A program made the translations under genes and the position numbers. This document shows, one piece after another, positions 40,306-49,390 of a DNA stretch of 64,000 nucleotides (position 1 is the stretch's first letter; each line of letters opens with the position of its first letter). The notes below the pieces were generated by a model, which saw only the letters and a list, made by a program, of their open reading frames with translations, did no database searches and was not told the DNA's origin. The DNA comes from Chthonomonas sp. UBA2362 (GTDB taxonomy: Bacteria > Armatimonadota > Fimbriimonadia > Fimbriimonadales > Fimbriimonadaceae), in assembly GCA_002344135.1 (NCBI GenBank), contig DDTO01000001.1:1-64000 (forward strand), in the 5' to 3' direction.

Positions 40306-41553
40306 ATGAGACGTGCTTGGACCACGCCTGACACGACGCTGTTTCTCTTAGCGGGAGCCGCGACCGTGTTCGGTGCTCTGATGATTTTCGACGCGGGTTA
40401 CGCCCGCTCGCTCGCTCAGGGGAACGGACCGATCCCCAAAGAATTCACCCAACAGATCCTCTATCTGTTCGTCGCGATGTTCCTCGGATGGCTCGTATCT
40501 CGCTGGCGCATCGACTCGTTTCGCAAGGGCGCCTATGCCCTGTTCGGGGTGGCGGTCGCATCGCTGGTCGCCGTCGAACTTTTCGGTGTAACCATGAACG
40601 GCGCGAAGCGCTGGCTGGACATCGGCATCGTCGTGCAGCCTGCCGAGTTCGCCAAGATCGCCGTCATTCTGTTCCTCGCTGCCGCGCTGGCAGGCAGGCG
40701 TCCGTCCAAGCCACCGGCTCGGCCGCCCGGCGATTGGGCCGAGTATCTCGACAAGGTCGCGATTCCGAAGATCGTGTCCGGTTGGCCCTTCTATCTCGCC
40801 TTCGTCGCTGCCTACTTGATCGAGCGAGAACCCGATCTCGGTACCGCGGCGGTGGTCGTGTTCGTGACGATGGCCATGATGGTGTTCGGGGGTGTTTCGT
40901 GGAAGTCGATCGCTGCCCTTCTCGTCGTCGGGGGTATCGGGACGGTGGCGGTCGTCAAGTCTCAGCCGTATCGGATGGACCGGATCTTGAACCACGCGCA
41001 GCGGTGGGAGCCTGATCATGTGGACGATACGGGTTACCAAACCACGCAGTCGGAAACCGCTATGGCATCCGGCGGGTGGACGGGAGTGGGTATCGGCGCC
41101 GGGCGCGCCAAGCACATGCTTCCCGCCGCGACGACCGACTTCATCTTGGCGACGATCGGGGAGGAGTTTGGGTTGCTCGGCTCGCTGGGCGTGCTGGGCC
41201 TGCTCGGCGCAATCGCGTGGCGCTTGGCGATCCTGGCGCTGCGGGCTCAGACTCGATTCGCGATGCTCGTGCTGGCAGGAACCTCCAGTTGGATCGCGAT
41301 ACAGACTTGCACGAACGTGATGATGGCGAACGGCCTCTTGCCCGCGATCGGGATTCCGCTGCCGTTCGTCTCGTCGGGCGGATCGAGCCTCCTCGCCCTT
41401 TGGATCGCGATCGGTCTGTGCCAGTCCGCCGCCGATGATCGGCCACGACGAACGCAGGAGGAACCAGCGACCGAGCACTCCGATCGACCGCTTCGAGGCA
41501 AGGTCGGACATCGTGCTGAGGCAAGCGAACGGGAGCCGGTCTATTCCGAGTAG
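40306..41553 (+). CDS. ftsW: FtsW/RodA/SpoVE family peptidoglycan polymerase
   Basis: 415 residues, about ten membrane helices. SEDS-family glycosyltransferase acting at division (or elongation), using lipid II. Conserved regions: GAKRWLDIGIVVQPAEFAKIAVILFLAA, EREPDLGTAAVVVFV (the catalytic Asp region) and LPAATTDFILATIGEEFGLLG and VMMANGLLPAIGIPLPFVSSGGSSLLALW. The direct pairing with murG points to FtsW. The C-terminal 50 residues are a charged cytoplasmic tail. Ribosome site ggaagg. Confidence 0.92.
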   Translation: MRRAWTTPDTTLFLLAGAATVFGALMIFDAGYARSLAQGNGPIPKEFTQQILYLFVAMFLGWLVSRWRIDSFRKGAYALFGVAVASLVAVELFGVTMNGAKRWLDIGIVVQPAEFAKIAVILFLAAALAGRRPSKPPARPPGDWAEYLDKVAIPKIVSGWPFYLAFVAAYLIEREPDLGTAAVVVFVTMAMMVFGGVSWKSIAALLVVGGIGTVAVVKSQPYRMDRILNHAQRWEPDHVDDTGYQTTQSETAMASGGWTGVGIGAGRAKHMLPAATTDFILATIGEEFGLLGSLGVLGLLGAIAWRLAILALRAQTRFAMLVLAGTSSWIAIQTCTNVMMANGLLPAIGIPLPFVSSGGSSLLALWIAIGLCQSAADDRPRRTQEEPATEHSDRPLRGKVGHRAEASEREPVYSE

Positions 41554-41562
41554 CCTCTGAGA

Positions 41563-42606
41563 ATGACGCGGCTCGTCGTCACGGGTGGAGGAACGGGAGG
41601 CCATGTCTTCCCCGCTCTCGAAATCGCTCGCGAGGCCATCTCGCGGGGAGTCGAGGTGCGGTACCTGGGGTCGCATCGCGGACAGGAGAGCGAGGCCTGC
41701 CGAGAGATGGGCCTGCCTTTCCTCGGTTTCCCGACCTTGCCGCTCTATGGACTGGCGTCCCTTCGCGGCTGGCGAGCCTTGCTTGCCTTTGCAAAGGCAC
41801 GGGCTGCAGTGGCCGCCGAGTTCCGTCGCGAGCGCCCCGAGGCGGTCATTAGCACCGGTGGGTACGCCTCCGCGCCGGTGGTAGCGGCGGCCCGAACCCT
41901 CGGCATTCCCTTCGTCGTCCACGAGCAAAACGCTGTGCCGGGCCGGGCCAACCGGATTCTGGGGAGACGTGCCATGGCGATCGCCACGGTGTTTCGCGCG
42001 GCGGCGACGCACTTTCCGGGCTCCAACGTCGTGCGGACCGGCATGCCGATACGCACGGAACTGCGCCGGGCCGCCAAGTCCGCTTCGAGCGCCGGGGGCC
42101 ACGAGGTGCTGGTGGTCGGAGGTTCCCAGGGCGCGCGCACCCTGAACGAGGTCGCACCAATGGCGGCCTCCAAACTCGACCCCGCTCTTCGCTGGCTTCA
42201 TCTCGCCGGTCCTGGTCGCGAAGAGGAGGCTCGGTCACCCCATGCTGGCTATCGAGTCGAGGGTGCCCGTGATGCTGCGGGAATGGCCGACGCCCTCGCA
42301 TCGGCAACATTGGTCGTTTGTCGGAGCGGCGCAGGCACGCTCTCCGAGCTCGCCGCCTTTGGTAGGCAGTCCGTGCTCATCCCCTATCCTCACGCCTTCC
42401 AGGATCACCAGACCGCCAATGCCCGCGAGTTCGCCGAGATGGGGGCCGCTGAACTCTTGCCGGAGTCGGAAGCGAACCCCGATCGGCTCGCAGACGCAAT
42501 CGCGATCCGACTGGCCCTGGGCGACAGCAACTGGAAGACCGCGCTGGCGGAGTGGGATGTTCCCGACGCGGCGGCTCGGTTACTAGACCTCGTTTGGAAG
42601 AACTAG
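41563..42606 (+). CDS. murG: UDP-GlcNAc : lipid I N-acetylglucosaminyltransferase MurG
   Basis: 347 residues. Makes lipid II from lipid I at the inner face of the membrane. GGGTGGHVFPALEIA is the N-terminal G-loop, HEQNAVPGRANRIL the conserved HEQN box, GGSQGARTLNEV the second G-loop and CRSGAGTLSELAAFGRQSVLIPYPHAFQDHQTANA the UDP-sugar site. Lies 9 bases after ftsW in the same operon. Other dcw genes (murC, murD, ftsA, ftsZ) are not adjacent. Confidence 0.95.
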   Translation: MTRLVVTGGGTGGHVFPALEIAREAISRGVEVRYLGSHRGQESEACREMGLPFLGFPTLPLYGLASLRGWRALLAFAKARAAVAAEFRRERPEAVISTGGYASAPVVAAARTLGIPFVVHEQNAVPGRANRILGRRAMAIATVFRAAATHFPGSNVVRTGMPIRTELRRAAKSASSAGGHEVLVVGGSQGARTLNEVAPMAASKLDPALRWLHLAGPGREEEARSPHAGYRVEGARDAAGMADALASATLVVCRSGAGTLSELAAFGRQSVLIPYPHAFQDHQTANAREFAEMGAAELLPESEANPDRLADAIAIRLALGDSNWKTALAEWDVPDAAARLLDLVWKN

Positions 42607-42612
42607 GACGCC

Positions 42613-43857
42613 CTAGTCCTTGCGATAGCCTGGTCGATTTGGTTGCCCGCGCACAGGTCCCTGCTGCGGAGGCGGGGGAGCCGTGGCTGACCCGTCACCG
42701 GTACCTGGAGGGGGGACCACGCCGCCCTGATGCACCACCGCCTGACCAGGCGGTTGGATCTGGGGTCCGGCGGCCGGCGGCGGCGTTGCCGCCATAAGCT
42801 GCAGCAGACGCATGAACTCGCCAGGGTCCTTCGCTTTTACTTTCGCGTCCTCTGGCGTGACCAACCCACGTTCGACAAGCGTGACGAGAGACTGGTCCAG
42901 CGTGTTCATCTTCTGACGCGCACCGGTCTGAATAATCGAGCCGATCTGATAGCTTTTGTTCTCGCGAATGAGGTTGCGGATAGCGCTCGTGGCGTTGAGG
43001 ATCTCGAACGCGGCGATACGTCCACGACCATCCTTGCGCTTAACCAGCGACTGTGAGACCACGCCGACGAGGTTGACCGACAGCTGCATGCGCACCTGCT
43101 GCTGCTGCGAAATGGGGAAGACGTCGATGATGCGGTCAACGGTCTGGACCGCATCGACCGTATGCAGGGTCGCAAACACGAGGTGCCCGGTCTCAGAGGC
43201 GGTGATGGCGAGGTGAATCGTGTCGAGATCACGCATTTCGCCGACGAGGATCACGTCGGGGTCTTGGCGCAGCACGAATTTGAGCGCATTGGCGAAGCTG
43301 AGGGTGTCCTCGTTCAGTTCGCGCTGGTTGATGAGCGCGACGTGATCGTCGTGGACGAACTCGGTGGGGTCCTCGACGGTGACGATGTGAACCTTTTGAG
43401 TCCGATTGATCCGGTCGATCATCGCCGCGAGTGTCGTGGACTTGCCGGACCCGGCAGGCCCGGTGACGAGGACCAAGCCGCGAGGCCGTTCGACGAAGTC
43501 GAAGCAGGCAGGCGGGAGGCCGAGTTCCTCCATCGTGCTGATGGTGTAGGGAATGACGCGGAAGGCGGCCTGGAGATGTCCGCGCTGCTGATAGAGGTTG
43601 CCGCGAAAGCGAGAGACACCGAGAATCTCGTGTGAGAAGTCCAATTCGAGTTCGTCGTCGAAGCGCTTGAGCTGGTCCTCGCGCAAGATCGTGCTCAACT
43701 GACGGCGGAACTCCTCGGGAGTGAAATGCGGCGCGTCCTCCACATCCTTGAGATCACCGAGCACGCGCATATAGACGCGCCCGGTGTCCATCTTGAAGTG
43801 AAGGTCCGATCCTCCAGCTTCCACGCACTGAGTCAAGAGTCGTTCAATTGGCTCCAA
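42613..43857 (-). CDS. PilT paralogue 1 (twitching ATPase) with Pro-rich tail
   Basis: 414 residues from a TTG at 43857, chosen because ggagg lies 6 bases upstream; the frame opens earlier but overlaps pilT2 more. PilT-type retraction ATPase: Walker A GPAGSGKSTTLAAMI, Asp box VTVEDPTEFVHDD, Walker B DPDVILVGEMRDLDT and His box TGHLVFATLHTVDA. It carries an unusual C-terminal Gly/Pro/Gln tail (about 370-414). Overlaps pilT2 by 14 bases. Last of three pilT genes. Confidence 0.9.
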   Translation of the reverse strand: MEPIERLLTQCVEAGGSDLHFKMDTGRVYMRVLGDLKDVEDAPHFTPEEFRRQLSTILREDQLKRFDDELELDFSHEILGVSRFRGNLYQQRGHLQAAFRVIPYTISTMEELGLPPACFDFVERPRGLVLVTGPAGSGKSTTLAAMIDRINRTQKVHIVTVEDPTEFVHDDHVALINQRELNEDTLSFANALKFVLRQDPDVILVGEMRDLDTIHLAITASETGHLVFATLHTVDAVQTVDRIIDVFPISQQQQVRMQLSVNLVGVVSQSLVKRKDGRGRIAAFEILNATSAIRNLIRENKSYQIGSIIQTGARQKMNTLDQSLVTLVERGLVTPEDAKVKAKDPGEFMRLLQLMAATPPPAAGPQIQPPGQAVVHQGGVVPPPGTGDGSATAPPPPQQGPVRGQPNRPGYRKD

Positions 43858-44935
43858 CTGGCGCCTCCACGATTCCCATGTTGATAGCTCGCCTCTGGAA
43901 GTCCTGATGGTTGCTACACTTCGACAGCGCCATTTCGTACTCAATCTGCTTGTCCTTGCACAGCTTCAGCAAGCTGCCGTCGAGAGTCACCATGCCGAGT
44001 TCGCCGCCGGTTTGAATGTCGAGATACAGCTGGTGGGTCTTGCCGTCTCGGATGAGGGTTCGGATCGACGGAGTCGCGACCATTACCTCGAAGGCCGCAA
44101 CTCTGCCTTTGCCGTCGGCAGTGGGCATGAGCGTCTGTGAGATCACCGACTGAATCGTGACGCTCAGCTGAGTCCGGATCTGCGCTTGCTGTTCGGGCGG
44201 GAAGACGTCGACGATGCGGTCGATCGTCTGGGCCGCGTCGACGGTATGGAGCGTCGAGAAGACGAGGTGGCCGGTTTCGGCGGCCGTGATGGCCAGTTGG
44301 ATCGTTTCGAGGTCTCTCATCTCACCGACGAGAATGACGTCGGGGTTTTGCCGCATGACATGCTTGAGAGCATCGGCGAAGGCGTGGGTATCGGTCCCCA
44401 GTTCGCGCTGATTGATGATCGATTTGATGTCGGTATGCACGTACTCGATCGGGTCCTCGATCGTCATGATGTGCTCGCGGACGTGCGTGTTGATGTGGTG
44501 AATCATCGCCGCGAGGGAGGTCGACTTGCCCGACCCGGTCGGCCCGGTCACGAGGATCAGGCCGCGAGGCAATAGCGACAGCTGCTTCGTCACTTGAGGC
44601 ATCTGAAGCTCGTCGATGGTCTTGATCTTGTAAGGGATCACACGAAAGACCGCGCCGATGTGGCCCTTCTGCCAATACATGTTGACGCGGAAGCGGGCGA
44701 GCCCCGGGACGAAGTAGGAAAGGTCCAGTTCCTTGAATTCGTAGAGCCGCTTCTTCCGGTCCTCGGTGAGGATGCTGAGCAGAAAGCTCGACATCTGCTC
44801 GTGGCTGAACGCCGGGTATGTAGTCCGGACGAGATCGCCGCGTATCCGCATGATCGGAGGGTTGTCGACCTTGAGATGGAGGTCGCTCGCATCCTTTTCG
44901 ACCAGTTCACGCAGCAGTTCGTCGATCTGAACCAT
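43844..44935 (-). CDS. PilT paralogue 2 (twitching ATPase)
   Basis: 363 residues, closest in length and sequence to classic PilT. ASDLHLKVDNPPIMRIRGDL at the start, Walker A GPTGSGKSTSLAAMIHHIN, Asp box TIEDPIEYVHTD, AIRAGA-like Walker B NPDVILVGEMRDLET and TGHLVFSTLHTVDAAQTIDRIV. Powers retraction of the type IV pilus. Starts 25 bases after pilT3. Lacks the PilB zinc motif. Confidence 0.92.
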   Translation of the reverse strand: MVQIDELLRELVEKDASDLHLKVDNPPIMRIRGDLVRTTYPAFSHEQMSSFLLSILTEDRKKRLYEFKELDLSYFVPGLARFRVNMYWQKGHIGAVFRVIPYKIKTIDELQMPQVTKQLSLLPRGLILVTGPTGSGKSTSLAAMIHHINTHVREHIMTIEDPIEYVHTDIKSIINQRELGTDTHAFADALKHVMRQNPDVILVGEMRDLETIQLAITAAETGHLVFSTLHTVDAAQTIDRIVDVFPPEQQAQIRTQLSVTIQSVISQTLMPTADGKGRVAAFEVMVATPSIRTLIRDGKTHQLYLDIQTGGELGMVTLDGSLLKLCKDKQIEYEMALSKCSNHQDFQRRAINMGIVEAPVGAN

Positions 44936-44960
44936 AGGCTAAGGTTGGCGGCGCAGGTCC

Positions 44961-46040
44961 TTACCGACGCAGCATCTGTTTAAGTTCCGATACGGTACCC
45001 GCATAGTTCAGCGCGACTTCCTCGCTAATAACACCGGCTTTCACGTACCTGGCGAGGGCTTGATTCATGGTCTGCATTCCCCAGAAGGCGCCTTCGTTCA
45101 TCATGTGATAGAGGTCGCCGAAGTGCCCGTCCTCGATCGCCTTGCTGACGGTGGGCGTGCAGATGAGGATCTCTTGAACGACGACGCGGCCGTTGCCGTC
45201 CACTCGGGGCACCAGCTTCTGCGCGATGATGGCTCGGAGCGATCCCGCCAAGCGAAGACAGAGGTGCTCGCGCTCGTGAGGCGGGAACATGTTGACGACG
45301 CGGTCGAGCGTTTCGTAGGCGCTCGCGGTGTGAACGGTCGAGAAAACGAGGTGCCCGGTTTCACCGGCCTGCATCGCGACGTTCATCGTGTCGACGTCGC
45401 GCATTTCTCCGATGAGGATGACGTCCGGAGCTTCTCGGACGACCGCTCGGAGGGCCGGTTGGAAGTCGTCGGTGTCGATACCGATTTCGCGCTGGCTGAT
45501 GTAAGCCTGCTTGTCCTGGTGGACGATTTCGAGTGGGTCCTCGATCGTCACGATGTGGCAGGGACGGTTCTGGTTGATGATGTCGATGAGCGCGGCCAGG
45601 GTCGTCGTCTTGCCGCACCCGGTCGGACCGGTTACGAGAATGAGGCCCAATCGATGCTTGGTGAGTTCCTTGAGAACGGGAGGCAGACCTAATTCTTCGA
45701 GGCCGCGAATCTGCAGCGGGATAACTCGGCATACGCACGCGCAACCGCCCCTCTGGCGGTAGAGGTTGGCGCGTACGCGGCACTTGTCCTTGACCTGGAA
45801 AGCGAGGTCCATTTCGGAGTGCTCGTCGAACTTACGGGCCTGCTTCTCGTTCATGAGCGAGTAGATCAGGCGATGGGCATCGTCGGCCGAAAGGACGGGC
45901 CACTCGCCGGGCAAGTCGGCGACTCGGGCGTGCTGCTTCATCATCGGCTTGCAGTTCGCCTTAACCAGGACGTCGGAAGCAACGATATCGAAGCCGACTT
46001 CGATGAGCTCGTGCATCGTGATGGAGGCTGCGTCTCGCAT
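44961..46040 (-). CDS. PilT paralogue 3 (divergent, PilU-like position)
   Basis: 359 residues from the ATG at 46040. Walker A is GPTGCGKTTTLAALI (Cys/Thr in place of Ser), Asp box TIEDPLEIVHQD, Walker B APDVILIGEMRDVDT and TGHLVFSTVHTASAYETLDRVV. Several changes in the catalytic region and a Cys-rich stretch (GGCACVCRVIP) set it apart from the other two, so it may be an accessory motor as PilU is to PilT. It is 7 bases after the secreted protein gene. Confidence 0.88.
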   Translation of the reverse strand: MRDAASITMHELIEVGFDIVASDVLVKANCKPMMKQHARVADLPGEWPVLSADDAHRLIYSLMNEKQARKFDEHSEMDLAFQVKDKCRVRANLYRQRGGCACVCRVIPLQIRGLEELGLPPVLKELTKHRLGLILVTGPTGCGKTTTLAALIDIINQNRPCHIVTIEDPLEIVHQDKQAYISQREIGIDTDDFQPALRAVVREAPDVILIGEMRDVDTMNVAMQAGETGHLVFSTVHTASAYETLDRVVNMFPPHEREHLCLRLAGSLRAIIAQKLVPRVDGNGRVVVQEILICTPTVSKAIEDGHFGDLYHMMNEGAFWGMQTMNQALARYVKAGVISEEVALNYAGTVSELKQMLRR

Positions 46041-46047
46041 AGGTTTC

Positions 46048-46796
46048 TTAGGGGCTCCTCGGGGAAGATCGGTCGATCGGGGCACGGCCCGCTCGGGCAA
46101 GAAGGAAGTATACCAACGCCCCTGCGGCCAGGGCGGCAACGGCGATGAGAACGATTCGCAAGGTTCGATTCTCGGCTTGTGGAGGTGGTGCGGCAGCGCT
46201 CTTGGCCGGCTTGAGCGCCGACTCCTTGTGCTCGTCGGGAATCGTGATCTTGTCGGGGTTTTGGCCGAGTAAAGCGATGCGATACTCGAGACCGCCAAAC
46301 GGAGGGGGAATCGCCCGTCCCGAAAGGACGACGGTTGCTGATCCGTAGGTCTTCAGAGTTCGCTCGGTCGGGCGCAGCCCTTCGAAACTGACGATGAACG
46401 CTTCGATCGTATGAGGCTCCGGGGCTCCGGCAAACGCCTTCGCGATCGGCTCGAGCCGAACTCTGCCGGATTCCTCGTCGATGAGGTTGTTCGTGGCAAA
46501 AGAGGCCTTCGTAAACTGCTGTTTGGGATTCGGATGGGACGTTCTTCCGACGGAGACTCCTCTCGCCGGGGCGCCGGCGTACTTGCCAATCTTCTCGACC
46601 TGACCCCTTAGCAGGTCGAGAGGGTACTTGGCATCCAGCATCGTTATCTCGACGAGATCGGCCCCCATGTTATGCTTCCGTACCGTCACGACGGCCTGAG
46701 TCGGCACGGAGTTCAAGGCCGCCTCGATCTTCTGATCGTCCATCTGAGGACGGGCGAGGACGGACATCGCCAGCAGGAGCAGGGCGCCGTGGGTTT

Positions 46797-46800
<4 letters not shown>
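46048..46800 (-). CDS. Exported protein with C-terminal membrane helix, unknown
   Basis: 250 residues from the ATG at 46800 (ATGA overlap with the ABC ATPase gene). Signal peptide MKTHGALLLLAMSVLARPQ, an extracytoplasmic domain (about 20-190) not recognised, Ala/Pro-rich linker (SALKPAKSAAAPPPQ) and a membrane helix near the end (RIVLIAVAALAAGALVYFLLARAG). It is an orphan between an ABC ATPase and three pilT genes. The topology (outside domain, one anchor) suits a pilus- or envelope-linked factor. Confidence 0.65.
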
Positions 46801-47942
<1,142 letters not shown>

Positions 47943-47980
47943 ATTCCTCTCTCCTGACTCACGCCCCTCGCGGGCATCCT

Positions 47981-48018
47981 GTTATAGCACGGTTCCAGCG
48001 AGCGAAGGGCGACCGTGC
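47981..48018 (-). promoter_or_regulatory. Promoter with flanking inverted repeat before the ABC ATPase gene
   Basis: TATAAC at 47981-47986 on the minus strand, about 39 bases before the TTG. Directly next to it, GCACGGT (47987-47993) and ACCGTGC (48012-48018) form a 7-bp inverted repeat with an 18-base gap across the -35 region. This resembles a repressor or activator site. Confidence 0.4.
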
Positions 48019-48025
48019 AATGCAA

Positions 48026-48052
48026 CGAACCCTCGCCTTCGGCGAGGGTTCG
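48026..48052 (-). terminator. Hairpin after the LTXXQ-like gene
   Basis: CGAACCCTCGCC / GGCGAGGGTTCG, a 12-bp stem with a 3-base loop, 23 bases after the stop at 48075 on the minus strand. The following bases (ttgcattg) are only partly T-rich. Confidence 0.7.
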
Positions 48053-48074
48053 AGAGTTCCGAGTAAGAGGAGAC

Positions 48075-48557
48075 TTACTTTCCGTCCTTCTTGCGGGCGC
48101 CGGGAGGGCCACCGGGAGGTCCGCCGGCGGCGCGCTTGGCCTTCATCTCTTCGATCAGCTTTTTGTACTTCGCCTGCTGATCCTTGGTCAGGATGGCCAT
48201 GAGGTCCTTCTCGAACTGCTCGCGGATCGTCTTGAACTTGGCCATGTTCTGGTCCCGAGCTGCTTTGTCGTTCCCCTTGGGGTTAGCCTGAATCATGGAC
48301 TTCATGGACTCTCGCATCTTGTTCTGGAGAGCTTCGACCTTTTGCTTCTGGGCCGCGGTGAGATTCAACTGGTCGAGGACGCGCTGGCTGCCCATCCCTG
48401 CCCCGAATCGAGGACCCTGTCTGCCGTCCTTCCCGTTTACCTGCCCCTTGCCGGCGCCCTGGCCGCCCTTCGGACCGGCCGCCTGCGCGGAGGCACCCAC
48501 GGCGAGCGCCACGATACCCAGCACCAAACCCGTCAAAACCACAAACTTCTTCATCAT
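48075..48557 (-). CDS. Exported Spy/CpxP-like LTXXQ-type protein
   Basis: 160 residues from the ATG at 48557 (aggag upstream). Signal peptide MMKKFVVLTGLVLGIVALAVGASAQ. After a Gly-rich linker comes a helical part with LNLTAAQKQKVEALQNKMRESMKSM and EQFEKDLMAILTKDQQAKYKKLIEEM, the usual two-LTxxQ pattern of periplasmic stress chaperones of the CpxP/Spy type. The C terminus is GGPPGGPPGARKKDGK. Likely protects exported proteins or responds to envelope stress. Confidence 0.75.
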   Translation of the reverse strand: MMKKFVVLTGLVLGIVALAVGASAQAAGPKGGQGAGKGQVNGKDGRQGPRFGAGMGSQRVLDQLNLTAAQKQKVEALQNKMRESMKSMIQANPKGNDKAARDQNMAKFKTIREQFEKDLMAILTKDQQAKYKKLIEEMKAKRAAGGPPGGPPGARKKDGK

Positions 48558-48614
48558 CACACTCCTGTCAAGGCTCAATAGAGAAACTACGCCGGGGAGC
48601 CCGAAAAGTTCACC

Positions 48615-49076
48615 ATGATCGTTCGCGGTATCCTTCCTCGTCGTATGGAAGCCGGAAAGGTCGTCGCACTCCATCGCAAACCTGGACCCGGCGCATTGGA
48701 GCCCGTGTCAGAGCTACAAGCGCTCGGCGGAAGGGGTTTCGTCGGCGACCGCTGCTTCGGCCAGGCGCGGCGACAGGCTCTCTTGGTCGCGGTGGACCAG
48801 CTAACCCATTTCGGGTACGAGCCGGGCGACCTTCGCGAGCAGATCACCGTCGACTTTCCCGGGCTGCAGGACTTGCCTGCCGGTACTCGCCTCGCCGTCG
48901 GAGCCATCGAACTCGAGATCGAGGGGGACTGCGCCCCGTGCCACGGCATGGCCAAGCGTCTCGGCGAGGACCCCGAGGCCTTCGTTGCAAAGGTTGCCCG
49001 AAAGCGTGGGATGTTGGCCCGAGTCCTCAACGATGGCGTTTTGCGCGTCGGCGACGAGGTGCGCCGCCTCGCATGA
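48615..49076 (+). CDS. MOSC domain protein
   Basis: 153 residues (an ATG at 48645 would give MEAGKVVALHRKPG). MOSC domains, as in molybdenum cofactor sulfurase and YiiM-like proteins, are thought to bind or carry sulfur through a conserved Cys. Here VGDRCFGQARRQALLV and EGDCAPCHGMAKRLGEDPEAF supply candidate Cys. The stop overlaps the next gene (ATGA). Confidence 0.75.
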   Translation: MIVRGILPRRMEAGKVVALHRKPGPGALEPVSELQALGGRGFVGDRCFGQARRQALLVAVDQLTHFGYEPGDLREQITVDFPGLQDLPAGTRLAVGAIELEIEGDCAPCHGMAKRLGEDPEAFVAKVARKRGMLARVLNDGVLRVGDEVRRLA

Positions 49077-49390
49077 GCGAGGGCCGTGACCGGGTCGGAG
49101 GATGGCTCGGCATCCTGACCTTTCTGGGTGGTGTCGCGCTCTTGCTCGTCACCTTCGGCATCGCGTACCGGTTATTCTCCAGCCCTCCTGAAGAGGCCCT
49201 CGATCTCAAGAAAGGCGCGCCGATCAATCTCGACGAGACGGGACGCGCGGCGTTCCTGCTCGTCTTCCGCATGCTGATGCTCCTCGTGATGTCGATCGTT
49301 GGGTCGGTGATCGCGAATCGGGGGATCAAGCTTTACGCGGCGGGTCGAGGCCCTGCACCCACCCCCAAGCGTGAAGAAGACGCCGCCTAA
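49073..49390 (+). CDS. Small two-helix membrane protein
   Basis: 105 residues, start coupled to the MOSC stop. Two membrane helices: LGILTFLGGVALLLVTFGIAY (about 12-32) and AAFLLVFRMLMLLVMSIVGSVIA (about 60-82), separated by a charged loop. Not recognised. Overlaps the convergent histidine kinase gene by 4 bases. Confidence 0.7.
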   Translation: MSEGRDRVGGWLGILTFLGGVALLLVTFGIAYRLFSSPPEEALDLKKGAPINLDETGRAAFLLVFRMLMLLVMSIVGSVIANRGIKLYAAGRGPAPTPKREEDAA

